Positions 48,093-57,672 of a stretch of 64,000 bases of DNA are shown piece after piece. The notes beneath the pieces were generated by a model. It ran no database searches, had not been told where the DNA came from, and was given only the letters and a program-made list of their open reading frames with translations. The stretch is from Nostoc linckia FACHB-104. Its GTDB lineage: Bacteria; Cyanobacteriota; Cyanobacteriia; Cyanobacteriales; Nostocaceae. The number at the start of each line of letters is the position of its first letter. Position 1 is the first letter of the stretch. A program made the translations under genes and the position numbers. The stretch is taken from NCBI RefSeq assembly GCF_014696615.1, contig NZ_JACJQJ010000049.1, positions 1-64,000 of the forward strand, read 5' to 3'.

Positions 48093-49301
48093 TCGAAATC
48101 TGTCCTGCTGAAATACGCAGGATTTTTTTTAGCCATTTATCTGGCAATTGCCAAGTTAAATTAGCCTAAAACTTTATAGTCTTAGGAAGCTTATTTGCTC
48201 GGTTCAATTATTCATTGAACTCAAAACTTTTCCAGTATAGGTTTAAAGACATCTTTTCTATCTTAAGCAGTATTAATTCTTGCGAGCCAAGACTTATATG
48301 CATCAGAAAGACTTCTTATTTGTTTGTGCTGCTTAACTCATTGGGTAAATAAAAATCTAGCTTGTTTTACTAAAAAAAAACTTCAGTATAAATAAGGAAT
48401 TCTTACTTTTAATCTGTGAAATTATCTATATACTCTAATTTTGTTTCTTTAAGGAAAAATACATTTAAATAAATACTTTACTGGCATATATAAGCGTATA
48501 TAAATTACCATCAGTGGCAACTTCATACATGATCCACTGTTAGCCTAAATGTTTATAATGCCAATAAATTAGTAGTTATTCAATCACTATAGCAATGATA
48601 TTAAAACTGATGAATATTGTTAATTTATCTTATTTCTATGCTAGGAATACAAATTGCATCTAGAAGAAATTTAGCTCATATCATGTATTTGAAGAACTGA
48701 AAAAGTAAGTTGTTATAGCATCACAAACTCACTATTAAGCTTGAGATGTGACGTTTTTCAGAGATAAATTAGGTAAATTGAAGTTTAATTTAGATAAATA
48801 GCTATAATCTGCGTTAATCTCTGAATTAATGGAGATTTAACCCTAAAAAAGCCATATTTACTACATATTGGTATACTCAATTTAAGCAATTAGCAAGTAT
48901 AAATTTACAGGTTATTTTGTTATGTAATAAACTTAAACTGGAAAAATGAGGAAAATCTGAGGCTGATGGGAATCTGCTTTGATTGCTGAAATTACTCGCG
49001 TAGAAAGAGAACCAGTAACGGACTTCTATATAAAAAAATGCTATCCCTGCAGGAGTTGACGTGTAGCTTGCTTCCTCAAAAGAGTGGTCAATCAGGGGGT
49101 ATAAGGGAGAAAAACTGCTGACTCATTAAAATACTACTAGTTTACCAAATAGTAATCTAATTAATTACTATTTGGTGATGAAGGTTTTAATGGTAATTCA
49201 GTTAAATTGTCATTTGCAATCAACCTGATAATTGCTATCTAATACGCTGATATCTGAGAGCAACTATAAAGTACAGCTTGCTGAAATATTTGATAGTCTA
49301 C
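48093..49301. other. Long AT-rich non-coding region upstream of the DUF11 cluster
   Basis: About 1.2 kb with no open frame of 60 codons on either strand. It must hold the promoter or leader of the minus-strand DUF11 cluster and the tail of ktrA. It has many TA-rich tracts and a 13-bp inverted repeat near 49144-49176. I found no recognisable RNA gene or riboswitch. Confidence 0.5.
49144..49176 (-). terminator. Inverted repeat downstream of ktrA
   Basis: ACCAAATAGTAAT (49144-49156) and ATTACTATTTGGT (49164-49176) form a perfect 13-bp stem with a 7-nt loop, about 125 nt beyond the ktrA stop. It may terminate the ktrBA transcript, although the stem is AT-rich. Confidence 0.45.
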
Positions 49302-49997
49302 TTAAATTGGCAAGCGATTGATATCTTTATTGTGACCAATCACTACCATTGCAGAACCACGCTCTAAACGTTGGGTGGGTTCTGGATTAATGATAAATTT
49401 ACCATTTTGGCTAACTGCAATTAAATTTAAGCCATAGCGGTTACGCAATTGCAGCTCTGTGATGGTTTTGGCATGAAATTCGTCAGGTACAATCAACTCA
49501 ACAATACTGTTATCTGGATCGAGGTCAAACCGTTCTAGGATTGATGGTTTAGTAAGTGTACGTGCAAGGGCGCAACCTGCTTCGTATTCTGGGAACACTA
49601 CATGATCTGCTCCCACTCGTTTTAAGAGTTTTTGGTGAACTTCGCTAGAAGCTTTGGCTACTACATGAGGTACACCTCCCTCTTTTACGTTTAAGGTAGT
49701 AATGATACTTTCTTGAATATAATTACCAATGGCTACAATCACAGTATCAAATTCAAAAATGCCAGCTTCTTTAAGTGCCGCTGGTTCTGTGGAGTCTAGC
49801 TGTAATGCATGACCAACGATACGCTCTGTGAGTGCTTCAGATACTCGCTTTTCATCAATATCTGTTGCCAATACTTCATAACCTAATCTATGCAATGTAG
49901 AGGATACAGAGCGACCAAAACGACCTAAACCAACCACTGCAAATTGGTGATTGTCTTTACGTAAACTGCGAAAAAAATTTAAGGCTGAAAGATTCAC
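49302..49997 (-). CDS. ktrA: Potassium uptake regulatory subunit KtrA/TrkA
   Basis: KtrA is the cytoplasmic RCK subunit that gates the KtrB potassium channel on nucleotide binding. The 231-residue protein starts at GTG 49997, with AAGGA about 7 nt upstream. The N-terminal Rossmann fold shows VVGLGRFGRSVSSTLHRLG (GxGxxG) and the acidic ATDID end of strand 2. The RCK_C domain (about 145-228) contains SIVELIVPDEFHAKTITELQ and MVVIGHNKDI. It follows ktrB by about 250 bp on the same strand. KtrAB in Synechocystis matters for osmotic adaptation; I infer the same here. Confidence 0.94.
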   Translation of the reverse strand: MNLSALNFFRSLRKDNHQFAVVGLGRFGRSVSSTLHRLGYEVLATDIDEKRVSEALTERIVGHALQLDSTEPAALKEAGIFEFDTVIVAIGNYIQESIITTLNVKEGGVPHVVAKASSEVHQKLLKRVGADHVVFPEYEAGCALARTLTKPSILERFDLDPDNSIVELIVPDEFHAKTITELQLRNRYGLNLIAVSQNGKFIINPEPTQRLERGSAMVVIGHNKDINRLPI

Positions 49998-50245
49998 AAT
50001 TACTATCCTTTATTAGTACACCCTTTGTTGATGGCAGAAAAGTTATTAGGGGTTGAGTAAACCAGTTTATTTTGAAGTTGCATTATAAGAGAGGGGAAGA
50101 CACTCACCTACAATGTTATTGTTGATAAACAAGGAAAATTAAATTTACCAAAGATTAAAACATCAACTTTTAATTGATAGTGTAAATTGTATCAGGTTGT
50201 GCATTAGCTATTACGGTCACTGCTTGGTCTATCTCTTGACTCTAA

Positions 50246-51580
50246 CTATCCCACTAATAGATTTTCTTCAGGGTAGTGAATTCTTGTAGGACGGGGGTCT
50301 CCAAGGATAGCAGACATAAGGAGCAATACACCAACTCGTCCAATATACATTGTGGCAATTAAGACTAGTTTGGCAGCAGTGGAAACACTAGCAGTAATCC
50401 CTGTTGAAAGCCCGACTGTTGCAAATGCAGATACTACTTCAAACAAAATTTGAATGAAATCTAACTTTGGATCTGTGAGGGCAATTAAAACTGTCGATAA
50501 AATTACAGTAGCCACAGAACCAACTAACACACCTACAGCTTTAAGAATTAAAGATATTGCTACCTTACGTTCATATAATAAAACTTCTTCTTTCCCTTGC
50601 AGAATTGATTGCGTGCAACTGGTGAGAACTCTTAAAGTTGTAGTTTTGATACCGCCACCTGTACCACCAGGACTAGCACCAATAAACATCAGTGCGATTG
50701 TGATAAATAAACCAGCAGTGGTCATTTTGCCGATATCGATGGTGTTAAATCCAGCTGTTCTAGGTGTTACTGATTGAAACCAGGCTAACAATAATTGATC
50801 ACCCAAATTCAGACCCCCGAAGGTTTGAGGATTTCTGAACTCGATAGCTAAAAAGGCAATAGTCCCAATAAATATAAGTATTAAAGTTGTGCTGGTAGCA
50901 ACTTTAAAATCTAAAGAAAATACCTGGTTTTGCGTTTTCTTTTGCAGGCGATCGCGTAACCAAAAGTACATTTCCAAAATTACCTGGTAGCCAATCCCAC
51001 CAAAGATAATTAAGCCTGAAACCGTGAATACTACTAGAGCTGATGTCTGATAGCCAATTAAGTTATCTTTAAATAGGCTAAAACCTGCATTATTCCAAGA
51101 ATTAATACTATGAAAAATTGCTAGCCATAGTCCTTGATCCAAACCATAAGTTGGGACAAATGCTGGTAGTAGTAAGAAGACACCAGTGAGTTCAAAAATT
51201 AAGGTAGTGGCAATGATAGAGCGAATGACTTGGTTACTACCACTCATTCCTGGTCGGTCTAAAGCTTGTTGAATGGCAATTTTGTCTCTTAAGTCAAACT
51301 TGCGCCCAATCAGCAAAATCAAAAAGGTGGTAGTTGTCATGTAGCCCAAACCACCAATTTGAACCAATAGCGCCATAAAAAACTGACCCCAGAAGGAAAA
51401 ATAAGTCCCAGGATCAACTACCGATAAACCAGTTACACAAACTGCGGATGTTGAAGTGAACAGCGCCACAATTGGATCGTTCCAATTACCACTAGTAGTG
51501 GAAAAAGGCATCATTAGTAGGATAGTACCTACAGTAATGACCGCCAAAAATCCTAAGCAAATTGTTCGGGCAACAGTCAT
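50246..51580 (-). CDS. ktrB: Potassium/sodium uptake membrane protein KtrB/TrkH family
   Basis: From the ATG at 51580 the protein has 444 residues; a TTG 42 nt upstream lies in an AAATTCC repeat and is less likely. KtrB is the membrane channel of the Na-dependent K uptake system. It has the four membrane-loop-membrane repeats with selectivity-filter stretches: STSAVCVTGLSVVD, INSWNNAGFSLF, VTPRTAGFNTID and FATVGLSTGIT, whose central Gly residues line the pore. GASPGGTGGGIKTTTL is the gating-region signature. It is upstream of ktrA, so the two should be co-expressed. Confidence 0.94.
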   Translation of the reverse strand: MTVARTICLGFLAVITVGTILLMMPFSTTSGNWNDPIVALFTSTSAVCVTGLSVVDPGTYFSFWGQFFMALLVQIGGLGYMTTTTFLILLIGRKFDLRDKIAIQQALDRPGMSGSNQVIRSIIATTLIFELTGVFLLLPAFVPTYGLDQGLWLAIFHSINSWNNAGFSLFKDNLIGYQTSALVVFTVSGLIIFGGIGYQVILEMYFWLRDRLQKKTQNQVFSLDFKVATSTTLILIFIGTIAFLAIEFRNPQTFGGLNLGDQLLLAWFQSVTPRTAGFNTIDIGKMTTAGLFITIALMFIGASPGGTGGGIKTTTLRVLTSCTQSILQGKEEVLLYERKVAISLILKAVGVLVGSVATVILSTVLIALTDPKLDFIQILFEVVSAFATVGLSTGITASVSTAAKLVLIATMYIGRVGVLLLMSAILGDPRPTRIHYPEENLLVG

Positions 51581-51823
51581 AAATAATTTAAAATTCCAAA
51601 TTCCAAATGAAAAAATTCTCAATTACTGAGAATGCTGGGGGCTGACTGTATCAATTCCAATATTTTACAGCCGTTCACAGTCCAATTAATTATTTGTACT
51701 CAGAGGTATAAATGGGCTTTTCCCTCTTCGGAACCCAAAATACCCTTATTTAATTAAAAACACACATGGTAGCCTACGAGTAGGTTTATTTAAGTTCTGC
51801 TTTGTCATAACATTGCTTTCTTC

Positions 51824-52666
51824 ATGAGCACAACACTGTACCAACAAATTCAGCAGTTTTACGATGCATCCTCTGGTCTTTGGGAAGAGATTTGGGGCGA
51901 ACATATGCATCACGGCTATTACGGGCCTGATGGTACCGAGAAAAAAGACCGTCGTCAGGCTCAAATTGATTTAATTGAGGAATTACTCCATTGGGCAGAA
52001 GTCAAAACAGCAGAGAATATTTTGGATGTAGGCTGTGGTATTGGTGGTAGTTCGCTATACCTGGCAGAAAAGTTTCATGCTAAGGCAACGGGAATCACTC
52101 TCAGTCCAGTACAGGCGAATAGGGCTACAGAACGTGCCCAAAAGCTGAATTTGAGTGATAGAAGTCAATTTTTGGTCGCAGATGCTCAAGCAATGCCTTT
52201 TGCTGACAATACTTTTGACTTGGTTTGGTCTTTGGAAAGTGGCGAACATATGCCCAATAAAATCAAGTTTATGCAAGAGTGCTACCGAGTGCTGAAACCT
52301 GGTGGAAAGTTGATTATGGTGACTTGGTGTCATCGCCCAATTGATAATGAACCGCTAACAGATGATGAACGCAAGCACTTACAAGACATTTATCGGGTGT
52401 ATTGTTTACCCTACGTGATTTCACTACCAGAATATGCTGCGATCGCTAATCAAATTTCCTTACAAAATATTCGCACGGCTGATTGGTCACAAGCTGTAGC
52501 CCCATTTTGGGATTTTGTAATTGATTCGGCATTTACGCCCAAGGCTATTTGGGGGTTACTAACTGCGGGTTGGACTACGATTGTCGGGGCGCTGTCTTTA
52601 GGTTTGATGAGTCGGGGATATCAGCGCGGGTTGATTCGGTTTGGGTTATTGTGCGGGGATAAGTGA
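51824..52666 (+). CDS. Gamma-tocopherol methyltransferase
   Basis: The 280-residue SAM-dependent methyltransferase probably methylates gamma- to alpha-tocopherol, the last step of vitamin E synthesis (VTE4, Synechocystis Slr0089 type). N-terminal IQQFYDASSGLWEEIWGEHM with HHGYYG is typical of the tocopherol/sterol methyltransferase group. The SAM site is ILDVGCGIGGSS (about 65-76), with ITLSPVQANRA and DLVWSLESGEHMPNK as later motifs. The nearby plus-strand homogentisate phytyltransferase gene (52994) acts at the start of the same pathway, which supports the call over MPBQ or sterol methyltransferases. No transit or signal peptide is seen. Confidence 0.85.
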   Translation: MSTTLYQQIQQFYDASSGLWEEIWGEHMHHGYYGPDGTEKKDRRQAQIDLIEELLHWAEVKTAENILDVGCGIGGSSLYLAEKFHAKATGITLSPVQANRATERAQKLNLSDRSQFLVADAQAMPFADNTFDLVWSLESGEHMPNKIKFMQECYRVLKPGGKLIMVTWCHRPIDNEPLTDDERKHLQDIYRVYCLPYVISLPEYAAIANQISLQNIRTADWSQAVAPFWDFVIDSAFTPKAIWGLLTAGWTTIVGALSLGLMSRGYQRGLIRFGLLCGDK

Positions 52667-52993
52667 GGGATTGGGGACTGGGGATTGGGGACTGGGGATC
52701 GGGGGGATGAGGGGGATGAGGAAGATGAGGAAGATTAAGTAAGTCGGTGGAAATAAACCCAACTATGTTAATAAACGTCAATAGGTTTGAAATCCTTACC
52801 AATGACAAATGACCTAGACACTTTAGCGGCTACTCTAACGAGAACGCCTAACGGCGAATCCGCAGGGTAGGACAAATGACAGCCTCAGCCAGCTATCTTT
52901 CATTTCGCCGACCTACTTAACTTCTGCGTTGCAGTACTAGTTGTTTGTTCACCCAAGATTCTATATTGAAGATTTGGCATCGAAAAATTATTT
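52667..52993. repeat. GGGGACT and GAGGAAGAT heptamer repeats between tocopherol genes
   Basis: STRR units occupy 52670-52735. The remainder holds an AACGCC-TAA-CGGCG small palindrome near 52845 and AATGAC-type repeats. No gene is seen. Confidence 0.7.
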
Positions 52994-53926
52994 ATGAATC
53001 AGTATTCTGGACAGAAACCTTTTGGTGTTTGGGGTCGTTGGCTTGATGCTTTTTGGCAATTTTCTCGACCACACACAATTATTGGCACGAGTTTGAGTGT
53101 GTTGGCTTTGTATTTGATTGCTGTGGCTGTGGGAAATAGTAATTATTCTTTTTCTGCTGTTTTAGCAACTTGGTTTGCCTGTTTGTGCGGCAATGTTTAT
53201 ATTGTGGGTTTGAACCAACTGGAAGATATTGAGATTGATAAGATTAATAAGCCTCATTTACCACTAGCATCAGGGGATTTTTCTAAGAAACAGGGACAGT
53301 TAATTGTGGCGATTACTGGGGTTTTGGCACTAGTGATTGCTGCACTGTCTGGGCCATTTTTATTTGGAATGGTAGCGATTAGTTTGGCGATTGGTACTGC
53401 TTATTCTTTGCCACCAATTCGCTTGAAGCGGTTTCCCTTTTGGGCAGCTTTCTGTATTTTTTCGGTGCGGGGAACAATTGTTAATTTAGGGCTGTTTTTG
53501 CACTTTAGTTGGTTAGCACAAAAAAATACATCTATTCCGGCTACGGTATGGGTGCTGACAGTATTTATTTTGGTGTTTACATTTGCGATCGCAATTTTTA
53601 AAGATGTGCCCGATATGGAAGGCGATCGCTTGTACAATATCAGAACTTTGACTATCCACCTTGGGCCGCAAGCAGTGTTTAATCTGGCGCTTGGAGTACT
53701 CACTATATGTTATGTGGGCATGATTTTAGTGGGTGTGTTGCGTCTAGCCTCGGTTAACATACTGTTTTTGGTAATTACCCATTTAGTAGTGCTGTGTGTT
53801 CTGTGGGTGCGGAGTTTGGGAGTGGACTTGCAAGAAAAAAGTGCGATCGCTCAATTCTACCAATTTATCTGGAAACTGTTTTTCATCGAATATTTGATTT
53901 TCCCGATCGCCTGTCTTTTGGCTTAA
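52994..53926 (+). CDS. hpt: Homogentisate phytyltransferase
   Basis: HPT (VTE2; Synechocystis slr1736 type) condenses homogentisate with phytyl diphosphate, the committed step of tocopherol synthesis, in the membrane. The 310-residue protein has about nine membrane helices. The prenyl-diphosphate/Mg motif is NQLEDIEIDKINKPHLP (near residues 74-90), and the second Asp-rich motif is KDVPDMEGDRLYNIRT (near 202-217). The entry stretch FWQFSRPHTIIGTSLSV is characteristic. It lies 328 bp after the tocopherol methyltransferase gene on the same strand, so two vitamin E steps are linked here. The TPR gene follows 4 bp after its stop. Confidence 0.92.
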   Translation: MNQYSGQKPFGVWGRWLDAFWQFSRPHTIIGTSLSVLALYLIAVAVGNSNYSFSAVLATWFACLCGNVYIVGLNQLEDIEIDKINKPHLPLASGDFSKKQGQLIVAITGVLALVIAALSGPFLFGMVAISLAIGTAYSLPPIRLKRFPFWAAFCIFSVRGTIVNLGLFLHFSWLAQKNTSIPATVWVLTVFILVFTFAIAIFKDVPDMEGDRLYNIRTLTIHLGPQAVFNLALGVLTICYVGMILVGVLRLASVNILFLVITHLVVLCVLWVRSLGVDLQEKSAIAQFYQFIWKLFFIEYLIFPIACLLA

Positions 53927-53930
53927 AAAA

Positions 53931-54398
53931 ATGCTGAATAATTTTCATACAACTGATATTTTCGCTATTGTTCTAGTAGCTTCTAGCATTGCGCTACTCA
54001 TTTATTTTGCTGTCAAAACTTTGATTACCTCGAATTTATTTCAAAAAGGTGTCAATCTTTATCAGCAGCAAGATTATCAAGGTGCAGAAGCAGCTTTTCG
54101 CCAAGTAATTGCTCGTAACTCTACTAATGATATGGTGCGCTTGCTGTTAGGAGATGTCTTAAATCAGCAAGGTAAAATTGCAGAATCAAAAGAATGGTTT
54201 GAAGATGTAATTCGTCGGAGTCCCAAGAATCCTCAAGGTTACTTACGTCTAGCAAATGTGCTGATGCAGGAAGAACAGCGAGAAGCAGCTAAAGCTAATT
54301 TGCAATTAGCACAAGATTTATTGCGGAAACAACGTCAACCAGAAAAGGCGGATAAAGTTGCTCAGGTTTTAAAGAAAATGAATGCTAAATCCAACTAA
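53931..54398 (+). CDS. Membrane-anchored small TPR protein
   Basis: The 155-residue protein has one transmembrane helix at about 9-33 (IFAIVLVASSIALLIYFAVK) and two to three TPR motifs behind it: FQKGVNLYQQQDYQGAEAAF, LLLGDVLNQQGKIAESKEWF and YLRLANVLMQEEQREAAKAN. It begins 4 bp after the phytyltransferase stop, so it is probably in that transcript. No catalytic domain is present; it may organise a membrane complex. The link to tocopherol synthesis is only positional. Confidence 0.82.
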   Translation: MLNNFHTTDIFAIVLVASSIALLIYFAVKTLITSNLFQKGVNLYQQQDYQGAEAAFRQVIARNSTNDMVRLLLGDVLNQQGKIAESKEWFEDVIRRSPKNPQGYLRLANVLMQEEQREAAKANLQLAQDLLRKQRQPEKADKVAQVLKKMNAKSN

Positions 54399-54840
54399 GT
54401 GTAGGAATCCGATTTGATTTTTGAAAAAATATCAGTAACACACGAAGAGCTTTAGCACTGATGCGTTACGCTATTGCTAACGCATCCTACTATACCTATA
54501 TTGGTGAGGTAGAGCAATAAAAAATTAACCGCCGATAAAAGAGGATAAATGCAGATAAACAAGGCATTATGCCCTTGCATTTTCCAGATTTGTCACACTA
54601 AAGTGTAACTCGCAGGGTAGCAGCTACCGTGGCGATAAATTTGTACTTCATTAGACTAGGAAAGGCTATAATTCGTAATTTCAACCACTGAAGATAAATA
54701 GAGTAAAAAGCAGAAAAAGTTAATATTAATTAAAGTCATACAAAATATACAAGATTAAATTTATCTAAAAATTTTCCAGTAAAAATCTTTTTTGAGATAA
54801 ATAGGATAAGCTGAACTGGAAGGTAGGTAAAGTAGGAAAA
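54399..54840. other. Intergenic region with GATGCGTTA hairpin
   Basis: No gene. The hairpin GATGCGTTA-N9-TAACGCATC (54460-54486) recurs with another loop at 63857-63885. An ACCGCCGATAAA-type unit near 54529 also recurs at about 63682. Confidence 0.6.
54460..54486. repeat. GATGCGTTA hairpin, first copy
   Basis: Perfect 9-bp arms GATGCGTTA and TAACGCATC with a 9-nt loop, in the gap between two TPR genes. Confidence 0.7.
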
Positions 54841-55866
54841 ATGTTGCACATTAAAACTCTGCTGCCTGCGGTAATTCTGGGCTTATGTTTTACCCAGATA
54901 AATGCTGTATTAGCAACGAATTTGGATAGGGGTTTAGTAAACTCCAAGAACTCATATCAGGCAAAAGCACTTAAAAATAAAGAAGCGATCGCTAGTTTAG
55001 AAAAGGCAATTAATCTCTATATTCAAGGAGATTTACAAGGCGCAGAAATCGCTTTTCGCAAAGTAATTGAACTAGAACCTAACTATGCCAAAGCTTATAT
55101 TGGGTTAGGAAATGTTCTCGACGATCGGGGTAAAACCAAAGAAGCGATCGCCAGTTATCAAAAAGCTATTAGTATTGATGCGAACGATGCTGAAGCTTAT
55201 TTAAATTTGGGTTTGACTTTGGCAAAGCTTGAGCGTTTAGATGAAGCGATCGCAGAATATCAACAAGCGATTCTTCTTGCTCCTGATGATGCTGAGGCTC
55301 ATTATAGATTAGGAAATGCTCTATATAATCAAGGAAAATTGGCAGCAGCAATCGCTGAATATCAAGAGACTATTCGCTTGGAACCCAAAAACCCAGCAGG
55401 TTATGCAGCGTTGGGAAATGCTTTGTACGATCAAGGTAAGATTCCAGAAGCGATCGCCCAATATCAACAAGCGATTAAAATCGATCCACAATATGCAGCA
55501 GCGCACTATTACTTAGGTAGTGCTTTTCACAATCAAGGTAAGCTGGAAGAAGCTGTGGTGGAATATACAGAAGCTATTCGCTTAAAACCACAAAATCCTG
55601 TTGCATATAGTCTTTTAGGAAATGTGCTATACGATCAAGGCAAGATTCCAGAAGCGATCGCTCAGTACAAAAAGGCGCTGAGTTTAGATCCGAACTCTGC
55701 ATTCGCTTATTATAATTTGGGTGTGACTCTCAGCAAACAAGACCAAAGAGATGAGGCAGTTGCTAATCTCCAAAAAGCTAGAGGTTTATTTCAATCTCAG
55801 CATAATCAAGAGATGGTTGACCGGATTGAGCGATTGTTGCAAAAAATTAACTCTCAAATTAATTAA
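54841..55866 (+). CDS. Exported TPR-repeat protein
   Basis: The 341-residue protein has a signal peptide (LLPAVILGLCFTQINAVLA) and about eight TPRs (about 45-335) of the form AxYxLGNALYDQGKIPEAIAQY. Repeats with YDQGKIPEAIAQYQQAIKID and YDQGKIPEAIAQYKKALSLD, separated by two repeats, are almost identical and show internal duplication. Five HIP1 sites coincide with EAIA or EAIAS codons. It is likely periplasmic and binds proteins. It resembles the TPR protein at 29464 in layout. There is no enzymatic domain. Confidence 0.88.
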   Translation: MLHIKTLLPAVILGLCFTQINAVLATNLDRGLVNSKNSYQAKALKNKEAIASLEKAINLYIQGDLQGAEIAFRKVIELEPNYAKAYIGLGNVLDDRGKTKEAIASYQKAISIDANDAEAYLNLGLTLAKLERLDEAIAEYQQAILLAPDDAEAHYRLGNALYNQGKLAAAIAEYQETIRLEPKNPAGYAALGNALYDQGKIPEAIAQYQQAIKIDPQYAAAHYYLGSAFHNQGKLEEAVVEYTEAIRLKPQNPVAYSLLGNVLYDQGKIPEAIAQYKKALSLDPNSAFAYYNLGVTLSKQDQRDEAVANLQKARGLFQSQHNQEMVDRIERLLQKINSQIN

Positions 55867-55992
55867 TATTAATGATTATTTCTCGGGTATAACTATTTTG
55901 CACACCAAATTTTTGGGATTGCGTCGTTGATTTATCTACAAAATCTGTAAGAGTAATTTAAAGGAAATCATAATCAGTAAAAAATCTCAGCC

Positions 55993-57573
55993 ATGATTGA
56001 TGCAATGGGTAAAGTTTACCTTGTAGGTGCTGGGCCAGGAGATGTGGCATACCTCACGGTAAAAGCTTACAATCTTTTGCAGCAAGCTCAGGTGTTGGTA
56101 TACGATGCCCTAGTAGATGAGCAATTGTTGCAATATGTAGCGCCTGATTGTTTAAAATTAGATGTCGGTAAACGTGGGGGTAAACCCAGCACCAGCCAAG
56201 CTGAGATTAACAATTTATTAGTTAGCTACTGTCAGCAAGGGAAACGAGTTGTCAGGCTAAAGTCAGGCGATCCGTTTATTTTTGGGCGCTGTACTACGGA
56301 AATTGAAGCTTTGAAAGCTTCTGGCTGTGCATTTGAAGTTGTACCAGGAATTTCTTCGGCTTTAGCTGCACCTTTACTAGCCGCTATTCCTCTAACAGAT
56401 CCAGTTTTAAGCCGTTGTTTTGCCGTTTTGACAGCCCATGAACCCGATGCTTTAGATTGGGAAGCACTGTCACGGCTGGAAACCTTAGTGATATTGATGG
56501 GTGGACAGCATCTTGCAGAGATTGTACATCGGCTGATTAAGCAAGGGCGATCGCGTCTGACACCGATTGCAATTATTCGCTGGGCTGGTACTCCTAATAA
56601 ACAAATTTGGATAGCCGAACTGGGTAATATTCTCGAACAGACGGCTGGCTTATCTCTTTCGCCTGTGGTGATTGTAATTGGTGAGGTGGTGGGGCTACGC
56701 AATTACTTACAACCTGAGACAATATCTTCAGAGAATTTAACTTTAGCCCAAACTTTCAGACCTTCTACTATGTCAGGCAACTCTCAGCTTCCTCTTTGTG
56801 GTAAAACAATTTTAGTCACCCGTGCAGTTGGACAGTCAAGCCAATTTTGCGATCGCCTCACAAATGTAGGTGCAATTGTAATTGAAATGCCTACTTTAGA
56901 AATTGGCCCCCCTTCGAGTTGGGAAGCTTTAGATCATGCGATCGCTAATTTACTTCAATTCGATTGGTTAATTCTCACCTCTACTAATGGTGTAGACTAC
57001 TTTTTTGACAGATTAACCGCACAAGGCAAAGATGCACGTACTTTAGCCAGTATCAAAATAGCTGTTGTTGGCGAAAAAACTGCCCAAAGTCTCAAACAAC
57101 GGGGTTTGCAAGCCGATTTTATTCCCCCTAATTTTGTGGCAGATTCTTTAGTAGAAAACTTCCCGGAGAATCTAGCGGGGAAAAAGGTGTTATTTCCTAG
57201 AGTGGAAAGCGGTGGTAGAGAAGTTCTTGTTAAGGAATTAACCGCTAAGAATGCAGAAGTAACAGAAGTTGCAGCATATCAATCTTGCTGTCCTAGTACT
57301 ATTCCTCAGACTGCCGAATTAGCTCTGCAAAATCACTCAGTAGATATAATTACTTTTGCCAGTTCTAAAACTGTACAGTTTTTCTGCCAACTAATTAGTA
57401 GTAGATTCATCAATCACTTAGATATCTTAGCAGGAGTCTGTATTGCTTCCATTGGCCCCCAAACCTCCAAAACTTGCCATTCTTTAATTGGACGTGTTGA
57501 TGTAGAAGCAGAAGAATATACTTTAGATGGCTTAACTCAAGCTTTAATTAATTGGGCAAGAAATAGCGAGTAG
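55993..57573 (+). CDS. cobA-hemD: Uroporphyrinogen-III C-methyltransferase / uroporphyrinogen-III synthase fusion
   Basis: The 526-residue protein joins two steps of tetrapyrrole synthesis. The N-terminal half (about 1-240) is a SUMT: VYLVGAGPGDVAYLTVKA, DALVDEQLL, GKRGGKPSTSQ, VVRLKSGDPFIFGR, and VPGISSALAAPLLAAIPLT. It makes precorrin-2 using SAM, the entry to siroheme and cobalamin. The C-terminal half (about 268-520) is HemD, which forms uroporphyrinogen III: TILVTRAVGQSSQFCDRL, LILTSTNGVDYFF and ITFASSKTVQFF. Start could be the ATG five codons in (MGKVYLVG). It is cytoplasmic. Confidence 0.94.
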   Translation: MIDAMGKVYLVGAGPGDVAYLTVKAYNLLQQAQVLVYDALVDEQLLQYVAPDCLKLDVGKRGGKPSTSQAEINNLLVSYCQQGKRVVRLKSGDPFIFGRCTTEIEALKASGCAFEVVPGISSALAAPLLAAIPLTDPVLSRCFAVLTAHEPDALDWEALSRLETLVILMGGQHLAEIVHRLIKQGRSRLTPIAIIRWAGTPNKQIWIAELGNILEQTAGLSLSPVVIVIGEVVGLRNYLQPETISSENLTLAQTFRPSTMSGNSQLPLCGKTILVTRAVGQSSQFCDRLTNVGAIVIEMPTLEIGPPSSWEALDHAIANLLQFDWLILTSTNGVDYFFDRLTAQGKDARTLASIKIAVVGEKTAQSLKQRGLQADFIPPNFVADSLVENFPENLAGKKVLFPRVESGGREVLVKELTAKNAEVTEVAAYQSCCPSTIPQTAELALQNHSVDIITFASSKTVQFFCQLISSRFINHLDILAGVCIASIGPQTSKTCHSLIGRVDVEAEEYTLDGLTQALINWARNSE

Positions 57574-57672
57574 GGATTGGGTAATTGGGGCTGGCTAATG
57601 GGAAGATAAAAATACAAGTACTAAACATCAGCCCACAAGAAAAAATGACAAATTAACACGAAAAAATGACAA

